In this document: in pieces, positions 7,463 through 14,846 of the stretch
Layout of the letters: each line of letters begins with the position of its first letter
Position numbering within the stretch: the stretch's first letter is position 1
DNA from: Candidatus Heimdallarchaeota archaeon
GTDB taxonomy: Archaea > Asgardarchaeota > Heimdallarchaeia > Heimdallarchaeales > Heimdallarchaeaceae
Reading direction: 5' to 3'
NCBI GenBank assembly: GCA_023705905.1
Contig: BPTK01000009.1
Location: 1 to 39,911, forward strand
Length of the DNA: 39,911 bases
Position numbers and translations under genes: made by a program
Notes under the pieces: model-generated
What the model saw: only the letters and a program-made list of their open reading frames with translations
Databases searched by the model: none
What the model was told of the DNA's origin: nothing

Positions 7463-8272
7463 CTATAGTATGTTAATCCTCTTGTGCATTTGGACAGAAA
7501 TACCAATCTTCTCTGGTGGTAAATATTTTCCTGCTAATTCAGAGAATTCTTTAATTTGATTCCATGTTGGTTGCAATATTTTTGTTCCCTTAATAGGCGT
7601 TACAATCTGAATTGCTATTGGAACATCATTTTCTGAACATTTCTTTGTTATTACTTCAAAATCTTCTTTTTTTGAGGCTTTAGTTATTACAGTTTTTGCA
7701 AAAACCTTGGTTCCAGCATCTTTTAATATTTTCACCATTTTGCTTTCTTCCTCAATAAGCTGTTCCCAGTTGGTTGATGCGCCTGCGGTTCTATCTTTTA
7801 GATCTACACAAGCATAATCTATCTTATTTGCTATTTTTTCAAGGAACCTGAAATCATCAGTGAAGGCTGTCTCTAGGGATATTTTGTAACTTTCAGTTTT
7901 GAGTTGATCGAGAAGTTCTTCAAGAAATTGAGGTTGATAAAGAGGCTCTCCTCCTGTCAAACTAATGGAGTGCAAATCTCTGGTTGTCAAGCTCTGAACA
8001 ATCTTTATGATGTCTTTTGTGCTTATTGGATTTTTCTCTTCTCTAAATTCTTGATTCCCTGCATTTGTTTCAATATAACATGTTTTTTGTTTTGTTGTTT
8101 TAGCTTTGGGAGAATCACACCAAATACATCCTTTTGTTCCATGTGCTCCTAGAGCAAGAGGACATCCTGAAAACCGAACGAAAATTTGTCTTAAACCATA
8201 ACAACTCCCCTCAATAGAAGCTCCTTCACCTTGAAAACTGGAGAATATTTCTTGAATATAACCTGGTGACAT
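7463..8272 (-). CDS. queE: 7-carboxy-7-deazaguanine synthase QueE (radical SAM)
   Basis: The 269-residue product begins MSPGYIQEIFSSFQGEGASI, with the QueE signature QGEG that binds SAM and substrate. The cluster cysteines are C37, C49 and C52, a widened motif rather than the usual CxxxCxxC. SLTGGEPLYQP is the GGEP motif. QueE contracts 6-carboxytetrahydropterin to the 7-deazaguanine skeleton. It is the first gene of the operon. An A/T-rich TATA-like element about 30 bases upstream and no Shine-Dalgarno suggest a leaderless mRNA. Confidence 0.92.
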   Translation of the reverse strand: MSPGYIQEIFSSFQGEGASIEGSCYGLRQIFVRFSGCPLALGAHGTKGCIWCDSPKAKTTKQKTCYIETNAGNQEFREEKNPISTKDIIKIVQSLTTRDLHSISLTGGEPLYQPQFLEELLDQLKTESYKISLETAFTDDFRFLEKIANKIDYACVDLKDRTAGASTNWEQLIEEESKMVKILKDAGTKVFAKTVITKASKKEDFEVITKKCSENDVPIAIQIVTPIKGTKILQPTWNQIKEFSELAGKYLPPEKIGISVQMHKRINIL

Positions 8273-8274
8273 TA

Positions 8275-8299
8275 ATTTATCTTAAACCTGTAGATAAAT
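8275..8299 (-). promoter_or_regulatory. queE promoter with 8-bp inverted repeat
   Basis: ATTTATCT (8275-8282) and AGATAAAT (8292-8299) form a perfect inverted repeat with a 9-bp spacer. It lies immediately upstream of the queE ATG (8272). The outer half overlaps the TATA-like TTTTTATTTATC read on the minus strand. The position suits an operator that would block TBP or RNA polymerase. The regulator is unknown. Confidence 0.4.
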
Positions 8300-8337
8300 A
8301 AAAATTCCCTCTGTTGATATTTTAGCATAAACACTTT

Positions 8338-8805
8338 TTATAATGAAAATTTGCCTATCTGCTCAAAAGTAGCATACTTCTCAACATACTCTCTTACTTT
8401 ACGGGAATATTCCTTTGGATTGCGTTTCATCAAATTAGCAGCAGTAGAATTCAAAGGATCATCTGGATTTGGATTGCTAAGTATGAATCGTATTGATTCG
8501 ATTACATCTACTAGGTTATTAGCAGGTGTCCAATCTACTCCTAATACTCCTACACATATTCTTGTATCAAAAACATTTGCGTGGAATACTTTTGTTAGCA
8601 TTTTAACTTTGGGTGGTTTGAATGGATATTCTCTGGGGATTTCAATTTCAAGGACAAATACCCCTTCTTCATATAACCCAGCTCCAAAAATGAATCCTCT
8701 CCAGAACAATGTATTATTATCCACTGGTTTAAATGTTGGAAGCTCTTTTTTCAATTCATTAGCTTCAATTGCTATCCTAGGCCAGAATTCTTCTTCTGCT
8801 AACAT
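8338..8805 (-). CDS. Ubiquitin-conjugating enzyme E2
   Basis: 155 residues cover a complete UBC fold. IPREYPFKPPKVKMLTKVFH is the beta-strand and PxxPP core. HAN (75-77) replaces the usual HPN but keeps the asparagine that stabilises the oxyanion. Catalytic Cys84 lies in RICVGVL. DWTPANNLVDVIESIRFIL and NPNPDDPLN are the canonical helix and loop. E2s carry activated ubiquitin-like protein as a thioester between E1 and the substrate or E3. All catalytic features appear intact. No E1, ubiquitin, RING or deubiquitinase gene is in this window. A 54-residue gene lies 43 nt upstream on the same strand. Confidence 0.95.
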   Translation of the reverse strand: MLAEEEFWPRIAIEANELKKELPTFKPVDNNTLFWRGFIFGAGLYEEGVFVLEIEIPREYPFKPPKVKMLTKVFHANVFDTRICVGVLGVDWTPANNLVDVIESIRFILSNPNPDDPLNSTAANLMKRNPKEYSRKVREYVEKYATFEQIGKFSL

Positions 8806-8848
8806 TTATTCAAATCCTTCTTTTAGATTTGACTAATTGAGATTAAGT

Positions 8849-9013
8849 TTAGTATCCTCGGGACGAGCCTTGTTGCATCTCTAGCAATATCATAAGAACG
8901 GCTGCAATCAAACCTTTTTGGTCTCCTGCTATTCTTTTGAATTCCTCTCTTTCAAGCATCATTGCTAGCGAACGCCACCTTACTAATAATTCGACGATGT
9001 CTCTTTCACTCAT
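8849..9013 (-). CDS. 54-residue helical protein upstream of E2
   Basis: A reverse-strand ORF from the ATG at 9013 to a TAA at 8849 encodes 54 residues. It starts MSERDIVELLVRWRSLAMML and ends EMQQGSSRGY. The composition predicts two amphipathic helices (about residues 4-28 and 32-47) joined at IAGDQKG. There is no cysteine and no C-terminal di-glycine, so it is neither a RING nor a ubiquitin. No clear Shine-Dalgarno is seen. It precedes the E2 gene by 43 nt on the same strand, probably in one transcript, which suggests an E2 partner. The family is not recognised. Confidence 0.55.
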   Translation of the reverse strand: MSERDIVELLVRWRSLAMMLEREEFKRIAGDQKGLIAAVLMILLEMQQGSSRGY

Positions 9014-9166
9014 TAGCTGTCATTTAAGAAAAGCGAGTTAGATTTATTAACATTACTAATGCTCTAGTGACTTAGAACACTTTAATGTAGTTTCTGTTAT
9101 TAAAATTGATAACCTATTCCAAAACTCTTTTTAAATTCGATGTATTCTTTACAATTGTGAGATTAT

Positions 9167-9850
9167 ATGAGTAATCCAGAGGAAATGTTAGTTCAACTAA
9201 TCAACTCAATAAACAAATTATCTAACTTAGTTCAAAATGTGAATGAAGCCATTACTAAATTGTCGACCCAAATCACTCAATTAGATACAAAGATGACAGG
9301 TTTTTCAAACGTCGAATCTCAAGTTTCTGAAGTTGGTCTAAAAGTGGGTGATATTCCAAACATGAAAGGCATGATAGCAGACTTAGCTTCAAAAATAGAT
9401 GGATTATCAAACTCAGTAGTTGCTGCTCCAACAAAGAAGTCAGCAAAGAAAAAAGGATCTGCTGCTCCTGCGGAGGTTAAAGAGACTGAACAACCTAAAG
9501 CAGAATATGTTTCACCAGCTCTTGAAGAGAAGGAAACACCATTTGATTCATCAGCTGGAGCAGATGCAGCTTTTAATGCTGTCTCAGGCAAATTCAAACA
9601 TATAAGCCAAATGATAACCCCACAATCTAGTTGTGGTAATATTGGAAAAATGCTTGAAGATCTAAGATCAGAAGTAGAAACTCAAGTGGGTATGTCTCCA
9701 ATGCTTTATGAACTCAATTCCTGGGTTAAGAGAGTTGGAAAAATGCCAGAAGGAGATATTCTTTTGCCAGATATTCACAGTGAGCTTATTTCTAAATTGG
9801 ATGATTGGTTAGAGAGAGTTACTAAAGCCATTCATTTAAAATATCAATGA
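9167..9850 (+). CDS. Coiled-coil protein with conserved-looking C-terminal domain
   Basis: 227 residues, function not recognised. Residues about 5-85 are a heptad-rich coiled coil (LINSINKLSNLVQNV, ITQLDTKM). Residues 86-130 are a flexible Lys/Ala/Pro/Glu linker. Residues 135-227 look folded (FNAVSGKFKHISQMI, LEDLRSEVETQVGMSP, ELNSWVKRVG, LISKLDDWLERVTKAI). There is no signal peptide or membrane helix. A TATA-like CTTTTTAAATTC lies about 36 bases before the ATG. The next gene, 85 nt downstream on the same strand, is a zinc-ribbon protein. The layout suits an oligomeric scaffold; this is an inference. Confidence 0.75.
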   Translation: MSNPEEMLVQLINSINKLSNLVQNVNEAITKLSTQITQLDTKMTGFSNVESQVSEVGLKVGDIPNMKGMIADLASKIDGLSNSVVAAPTKKSAKKKGSAAPAEVKETEQPKAEYVSPALEEKETPFDSSAGADAAFNAVSGKFKHISQMITPQSSCGNIGKMLEDLRSEVETQVGMSPMLYELNSWVKRVGKMPEGDILLPDIHSELISKLDDWLERVTKAIHLKYQ

Positions 9851-9935
9851 GTTTGAGAAATAAAAAGTAATACCCTCATCCATATTGATATGATACTTAT
9901 TTTTTAACCTATCAAAGTTAAAGTCATCTTGATAA

Positions 9936-10586
9936 ATGATGAATCTTAATGATGTTAAGGGAATTGTTGAGATCGATGGATTGAAATTCGATCCAAAGGA
10001 TATCCTTCGAGCTCTTATTGAACAAGGTCTTAAAGTTCATTCTCTTAACGGTACACTACTGATTGGTAGATCATTTATTGACCAGTCTCCAAATATTAAA
10101 ATTGGGGAAAAATCTTGTTCAATGTCAACCCACTGTAAAATTTACGAGAAACTCCATTCTAATTCTTCTTGTGAGATTGAATCAACTGCATCACACTCAA
10201 CTCTGGAAACACAGTTTGATGCTTTAAACCAATTTCCGAATAATTTTCAACCTGACCCTAGTAAAGCATATGTAGAGAGAGTTGATATTGATAAAGATGA
10301 CATAGATATAACAAATTTATTTGGTGATTCCACATCCCAATTCCCCCCGAATGAATCATCTCCCTTCAATGACATTCCTTCATCAGAAGGAAGTGATCTA
10401 GATGTGTTACGGGGGCATGTCTCTGAACCAACTGAAATGATGGGCGTGTCTCCTTTAACAAAATATGGCCCCTCTAAAATGAATCTTGCCTCTATTCCTC
10501 GCAAATATCTCGGTAAGTGTCCCAATTGCGGATCAACCATCAATATCAATTGGAAGTTTTGCGGTAATTGTGGTAATACACAATAA
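9936..10586 (+). CDS. Unknown protein with C-terminal zinc ribbon
   Basis: 216 residues starting MMNLNDVKGIVEID (a second ATG follows at once). Residues 1-50 form a small alpha/beta region (LKFDPKDILRALIEQGLKVH). A long Ser/Pro/Asp-rich, probably disordered middle follows at about 60-185. The last 22 residues are a zinc ribbon of two CxNCG knuckles (CPNCGS and CGNCGN). It is a soluble, modular protein with no known role. It lies after the coiled-coil gene and converges on radA with an 8-nt gap. Confidence 0.75.
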   Translation: MMNLNDVKGIVEIDGLKFDPKDILRALIEQGLKVHSLNGTLLIGRSFIDQSPNIKIGEKSCSMSTHCKIYEKLHSNSSCEIESTASHSTLETQFDALNQFPNNFQPDPSKAYVERVDIDKDDIDITNLFGDSTSQFPPNESSPFNDIPSSEGSDLDVLRGHVSEPTEMMGVSPLTKYGPSKMNLASIPRKYLGKCPNCGSTININWKFCGNCGNTQ

Positions 10587-10594
10587 AAGGAAAG

Positions 10595-11902
10595 TTAACC
10601 GCCTTCCACATCAACACAACCTTCTGGAGTAATTGCAAAAACTGCTTCTGATTCAGGCAGATACGGAGAATCATATATCCTAATTATTCGTTTTTCACCC
10701 TTTGATTTTCTCAGATAAAATCTTGTTACTGCCCAATGACCTAAAATATTTCCACCAATAGCCTGTGTCGGATCACCGAAAAAGGCTGCAGGATTTGACT
10801 GAACCTGATTCGTTATAGCAACGGCAACAGTGTATGTATCAGCTATTCTACCTAATATACCTAAATGATGATTGATTGTTTGTTGCCTTTCAGCTAATGT
10901 TCCTCTACCTGCGTATTCAGATCTGAAATGTGCGGTAGCTGAATCTACTGCTACCAAACCGTATTCATCTTTATGATTGTAGAACAATTCAAGTAATCTT
11001 TCTACTAAACTCATTTGATGGTCAGAGTTGTAAGCTCTTGCATAGGTTATATCCTTAAGGACTTCTTCAAAGCTCTTTTCCCAACCGAGTTCACTCTGTA
11101 ATCTAGCATGAACAGCCTTAATTCTACTAGGTGAGAAAGTTCCTTCTGTATCAATAAAAACTGCTTTCTTACCTACGCCTCCTAATTCAGTTGGTAATTG
11201 TACTGTTACACAAAGTTGATGGCAAATTTGTGATTTACCAGATCTAAATGGGCCAAAAAGTTCTAAAGTTTCTCCTAATCTCACACCTGATACATCAAGT
11301 TCCTCAATGGTAGTTAAAGCATCTAAAGCCTTTATTCCATAGGTGAAAGCAGGAGCATTTGTTTGTTTTTCCATTATTTCAAATGCACTAACAAAGTCAA
11401 CCCCTCCTCTTAACTCGTTTAACCCTTCCTTGTACTTCTTTGAAGCAGTTTCTGTAATTCCATACTTATCTTCTAGTTCACGAATAGGAGTTGTTTCAAG
11501 AAGGTAAACATTCAAACCTTTTTCGCGTAGCATATCTGCAGTTGATTTTCCTACACCTGGAAGATCCTCAAGTCCTAATTCTTCCTTGAAATATTTATAT
11601 TTTGCAACTGATTTGGAGATTGCAGCACGGGCTTTTTTAATAGTGGCACGTTGTAATTCCATTGCTTGTAATTCAATCAATCTTGTTGTCATCAATTGTT
11701 CAATTGTCAATATGTTATTTTCAACTAAGATATCTTGACTTTTTTTACCTAAACCAGGAACATCTTTAATCTCTGTAATTGAGACTATCACCTCTGAATC
11801 AACCATCTCTTTTTTAGATTGTTCAATAAGGAGCTCTTCATATTGTTCCTCAACTTCTTTTATTTCAGGCACAGCTGTCTCCTCCTGCTCTTTTTTGCCC
11901 AT
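10595..11902 (-). CDS. radA: DNA repair and recombination protein RadA
   Basis: The 435-residue archaeal RecA/Rad51 orthologue forms filaments on ssDNA and drives strand exchange. The Walker A is GPFRSGKSQ, the Walker B region is GLVAVDSATAHFR, ERQQTINHHLGIL follows, and the L2 region is TNQVQSNPAAFFGDPTQAIG. It is longer than typical RadA (about 320-350) because it has an acidic N-terminus and two helix-hairpin-helix modules: DVPGLGKKSQDIL near residue 50 and DLPGVGKSTADML near residue 115. The ATG at 11902 is preferred over a GTG three codons upstream because of the AAAGGTG ribosome-binding site. Confidence 0.97.
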   Translation of the reverse strand: MGKKEQEETAVPEIKEVEEQYEELLIEQSKKEMVDSEVIVSITEIKDVPGLGKKSQDILVENNILTIEQLMTTRLIELQAMELQRATIKKARAAISKSVAKYKYFKEELGLEDLPGVGKSTADMLREKGLNVYLLETTPIRELEDKYGITETASKKYKEGLNELRGGVDFVSAFEIMEKQTNAPAFTYGIKALDALTTIEELDVSGVRLGETLELFGPFRSGKSQICHQLCVTVQLPTELGGVGKKAVFIDTEGTFSPSRIKAVHARLQSELGWEKSFEEVLKDITYARAYNSDHQMSLVERLLELFYNHKDEYGLVAVDSATAHFRSEYAGRGTLAERQQTINHHLGILGRIADTYTVAVAITNQVQSNPAAFFGDPTQAIGGNILGHWAVTRFYLRKSKGEKRIIRIYDSPYLPESEAVFAITPEGCVDVEGG

Positions 11903-11938
11903 ACTATACACCTTTGTTACTTGACCGAAGAGGTTAGA

Positions 11939-11948
11939 GTATATAAAG
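11939..11948 (-). promoter_or_regulatory. TATA box of radA
   Basis: Read on the minus strand, CTTTATATAC lies about 42 bases upstream of the radA ATG. This predicts a transcript start about 16 bases before the ATG, leaving room for the observed Shine-Dalgarno. This is a consensus-based call. Confidence 0.5.
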
Positions 11949-12093
11949 ATAATACTCAGTTTAATCTAGGCTCTAAGTAAATTTAACTTCTTCGTAGGGA
12001 GACCCTTCTTCAAAAGTAATTTAACTGAAATTTTGCCTTGTTTTTTATAAAAAAAATGAGTGATAATAGCATAATTTTTGTCGGTTATAACAA

Positions 12094-12600
12094 TTAAAAG
12101 TCGATTCCTTGTCTTGCTTGAATCCCAGTTTTGTAAGGATGTTTTATTTCTTTTACATTAATAGAAGTACTAGCATCTCGAAGAACAATATCGGGGATTT
12201 TTCTGCCTGTAATTATGACTTCCTCCTTCACGAATTGAAAGAGGTCTTCTATCTCTCTCCAATCTATCAAATTGAAAAATAGAGCAATACCAACTTCATC
12301 TAGAATTAAAATATCAACCTTTTCATGAATTACCGTTTCTCTTAATTGTTGATAGCCAACCTCAATTATTTTCTGAAATTCTTTTCTATTCTCTTCATGA
12401 TAAAACTCTTTTTTTCCAAAACAAAACCACTTGATGTTTGGAAAAGACTCAAAGAAATTGCATTCACCACAGTTTTTTCCAGTTTTCAAAAATTGAGCAA
12501 CAATTATGCTTCTTTCTTCAGTAATTCTGCGATATAAGTAACCAATAGCAGAACTAGTTTTTCCTCTTCCATCACCATATATTACAGTTAAAGAAGTCAT
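12094..12600 (-). CDS. cobA: Corrinoid adenosyltransferase CobA/BtuR family
   Basis: 168 residues. The P-loop is GDGRGKTS (residues 9-16), LILDEVGIALFFNLID is the conserved Walker B-like motif, and the C-terminal KHPYKTGIQARQGIDF matches the family. It transfers the adenosyl group of ATP to cob(I)alamin, giving adenosylcobalamin. It lies downstream of the membrane zinc protein and small GTPase on the same strand but separated by about 100 nt. A second CobA-like protein without a P-loop is at 23221-23640. Confidence 0.93.
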   Translation of the reverse strand: MTSLTVIYGDGRGKTSSAIGYLYRRITEERSIIVAQFLKTGKNCGECNFFESFPNIKWFCFGKKEFYHEENRKEFQKIIEVGYQQLRETVIHEKVDILILDEVGIALFFNLIDWREIEDLFQFVKEEVIITGRKIPDIVLRDASTSINVKEIKHPYKTGIQARQGIDF

Positions 12601-12699
12601 ATAGTTGATTCTAAATGATTTTCAAAGTTCTTAAAAGTTTTCACAGAATTAGTTTCACACTCAATTTTTTATGATGTTTTAAATTATTTCTAACCATTT

Positions 12700-13119
12700 C
12701 TATTGTTTTTTGGAATTCTCATCATGTTCTTCTTCGGTACGTTCTGCCTTGCTTGAAGTTTTACTTTTTACTATTTCTGTTCTCCTTTTTTCTTCCATGA
12801 GATGTTGCTGAGCTTTGGAATACATTTTTCCTGATCCTTCACAGACAGGACAGAGTTCTTTTGCTTCAGTCTTTCCTTTCTCAGTATAACCTACCCCATA
12901 GCAGAAAGGACAATTTGTACCGATTACCTTGGCACCAAATCTTGCGTATATATAAGATAGAACAACAAAGATAGCACCTAAACCTAGGGAAATAAATCCT
13001 GCAACAGCTAATCCATCAATATCAATTATGAATATTCCCGCGAGTGCAAGTATTGCACCAAAGAGAAATATGGCATACTGAATGATGTATATTCGAATAT
13101 TGGAAGTTCGTCTACTCAT
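12700..13119 (-). CDS. Two-helix membrane protein with DnaJ-like zinc motif
   Basis: 139 residues. Two hydrophobic helices (about 12-31 and 36-58) are linked by a short loop. A cytosolic cysteine-rich segment follows with CPFCYGVGY and CPVCEGSGK, the CxxCxGxG pattern of the DnaJ zinc domain. A charged, probably disordered tail ends the protein. No J-domain is present. It may dock unfolded or partner proteins at the membrane; that is an inference. It follows the small GTPase by 85 nt on the same strand, so the two may be co-expressed. Confidence 0.75.
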   Translation of the reverse strand: MSRRTSNIRIYIIQYAIFLFGAILALAGIFIIDIDGLAVAGFISLGLGAIFVVLSYIYARFGAKVIGTNCPFCYGVGYTEKGKTEAKELCPVCEGSGKMYSKAQQHLMEEKRRTEIVKSKTSSKAERTEEEHDENSKKQ

Positions 13120-13204
13120 CAGATTACAAATAATTTGAACTCTGAAAAATATTTCGCTTCATAGAGGAAAATAAATGGTATATTGTGAAGAAAATTGTTA
13201 GAAA

Positions 13205-13756
13205 TTATCTCCCTACAAATTTCTTATTAGAGCTAATGATAGCAGAACTCACCAAAGTTTTGACTAAATTTCCTATACCATCACCAGTTAAAGCAGAAGT
13301 TTCAATGTATCTACAACCGAGTCTGCGGCTGATTCTCTCGGCATCAACTTTAGCAACTCCTCGAGTAGAATCTGTTTTATTTCCTACAATAGTGATGTCT
13401 AATTCTTTATTTTGAGTTCTCAGTTCTCTGATCCAATCAGCACATTCTCGAAAGGATTCTTTATTTGATATGTCAAAAACAATTGCTGCAGCATTAGTAC
13501 CCGGATAGAGAAGATTCCTTACAACACCGAAGCGCTTCTGTCCTGCCATATCATAGAAAAGAGCTACAGCTTTACCTTTAGCCGTTTTGAATGAATAACT
13601 ATGAAATTCTGCCCCACAAGTCGGTTGATATTTCTTTTGAAAAATATTCTGAGTTAATCTTTTACAGATAGATGTTTTACCTGATTTGCCGGGACCGCAA
13701 ATAACTAGTTTATAAATATCATAATCTCTAAATTTCACTTCAACATGTGGGTTCAT
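13205..13756 (-). CDS. Ras/Rab-like small GTPase
   Basis: 183 residues with all five G motifs: G1 GPGKSGKT (21-28), candidate G2 Thr46, G3 DMAGQ (69-73; catalytic Gln73 kept, Thr of DTAG replaced by Met), G4 NKTD (126-129) and G5 ETSAL (152-156). It lacks a C-terminal prenylation cysteine and ends KKFVGR, so membrane attachment would need a partner, perhaps the membrane protein encoded next. GGGTGAG upstream of the ATG is a good ribosome-binding site. Such GTPases are expanded in Asgard archaea and often work with Roadblock proteins; one is encoded near the end of this window. Confidence 0.93.
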   Translation of the reverse strand: MNPHVEVKFRDYDIYKLVICGPGKSGKTSICKRLTQNIFQKKYQPTCGAEFHSYSFKTAKGKAVALFYDMAGQKRFGVVRNLLYPGTNAAAIVFDISNKESFRECADWIRELRTQNKELDITIVGNKTDSTRGVAKVDAERISRRLGCRYIETSALTGDGIGNLVKTLVSSAIISSNKKFVGR

Positions 13757-13914
13757 CTATAACTCACCCAGTTAAAATCTCATAAAAACGAATAAAAGGC
13801 GATGTAATACTAAGAGGTTACGGGAGAAAATACGTTACATTTACAACTTCCATCAGGTTGAACAATATCAAACTAACCTTTTGATAACTACTAGAAACCA
13901 TTTGTTGCTTAATT

Positions 13915-13925
13915 CTTAAATATAT
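13915..13925 (+). promoter_or_regulatory. TATA box, leaderless promoter of 3-hydroxyacyl-CoA dehydrogenase
   Basis: CTTAAATATAT is centred about 26 bases before the ATG at 13946, and no Shine-Dalgarno is present. The spacing predicts transcription starting at or next to the start codon. Confidence 0.5.
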
Positions 13926-13945
13926 CAAAGAGATAGATTTGTTAT

Positions 13946-14806
13946 ATGATCGCAGACATTAACCGGATAGCTGTTATTGGTTCAGGGACAATGGGAAGTG
14001 GAATAGCTCTTGTTTTTGCACAAGCAAAAATTGAAGTTGTTTTAGTAGACGTTGAACAGAAGTATCTTGATAAAGGAATTGAACAAATAAAGAAGTTTCT
14101 TAAAAGAAGTATAGAAAAAGAAAAAATAACTCCTAATGAATCTAACGAGATTCTTAAACATATTATCCTGAGCACTAATTTAGAAGAAGCTACCAAAGAT
14201 ATTCAACTAGTTATCGAGGCAATTATTGAAAATGAAAATGCCAAAAAAAACCTATTTGAAGAATTGGATTCACTTTGCTCTGATGAAGTAATTTTTGCTA
14301 GTAATACTTCTGCTTTAAGTATTAGCCGTTTAGCTGCTGTAACTAATAGACCTTCCAAATTTCTAGGAATGCATTTCTTCAATCCTCCACAACTTATGAA
14401 ACTTGTTGAAATTATTAAAGGGAAAAAAACAAGTGAGTTAGTTGTAGAAGAAATAGTTTCTCTATGCACAAGACTAGGTAAAATTGCTGTTCCATCAAAT
14501 GAGGCACCCGGGTTCATAGTAAACCGTTTACTTTGGCCATTCTTGAATGAAGCCTACAAATTATTTGAAACTGGCGTTTCTGAAAAAGAATTTATCGACT
14601 CTGCAATTAAACTTGGACTCAATCATCCTATGGGGCCATTTGAGTTATCTGACTATATAGGATTAGATGTTATGTTAGATATTGGCAAATATATAGAAGA
14701 ACAACTAGGTGTAAGCTACAAACCTGCCGAAATTCTCAGTAGATTGGTTAGTGAGGGAAAGCTGGGAAAGAAAACAAAAGAAGGTTTTTACATCTATGAT
14801 AAATGA
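13946..14806 (+). CDS. 3-hydroxyacyl-CoA (3-hydroxybutyryl-CoA) dehydrogenase
   Basis: 286 residues. The N-terminal NAD fold has GSGTMGSG (12-19) and an acidic residue after strand 2 (LVDVE), indicating NAD rather than NADP. The catalytic set is the Ser/Asn of SNTSALS, the His of GMHFFNPP, the Glu of VEIIKG and the Asn of GFIVNRLL. The C-terminal domain carries LGLNHPMGPFELSDYIGLD. It oxidises 3-hydroxyacyl-CoA to 3-ketoacyl-CoA or the reverse, in beta-oxidation or C4 carbon pathways. It is encoded alone, so its pathway is not shown by context. Confidence 0.95.
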   Translation: MIADINRIAVIGSGTMGSGIALVFAQAKIEVVLVDVEQKYLDKGIEQIKKFLKRSIEKEKITPNESNEILKHIILSTNLEEATKDIQLVIEAIIENENAKKNLFEELDSLCSDEVIFASNTSALSISRLAAVTNRPSKFLGMHFFNPPQLMKLVEIIKGKKTSELVVEEIVSLCTRLGKIAVPSNEAPGFIVNRLLWPFLNEAYKLFETGVSEKEFIDSAIKLGLNHPMGPFELSDYIGLDVMLDIGKYIEEQLGVSYKPAEILSRLVSEGKLGKKTKEGFYIYDK

Positions 14807-14823
14807 AAAATAGAAAAGTAACT

Positions 14824-14846
14824 CAGAAGATTATTTTTATCTTCTG
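14824..14846. terminator. Bidirectional hairpin between convergent genes
   Basis: CAGAAGAT (14824-14831) pairs perfectly with ATCTTCTG (14839-14846) around the loop TATTTTT. It sits between the stop of the dehydrogenase (14806) and the last codons of the converging gene. Its place suits a shared terminator or mRNA 3'-end stabiliser. Confidence 0.45.

Noticed and set aside
8273-8337. preQ1 riboswitch before queE
   Set aside because: The start looks leaderless and no aptamer pseudoknot was found in the 65-nt gap.
8351-8836. 161-codon plus-strand ORF opposite the E2 gene
   Set aside because: It is the antisense shadow of a clearly conserved E2; no recognisable motif.
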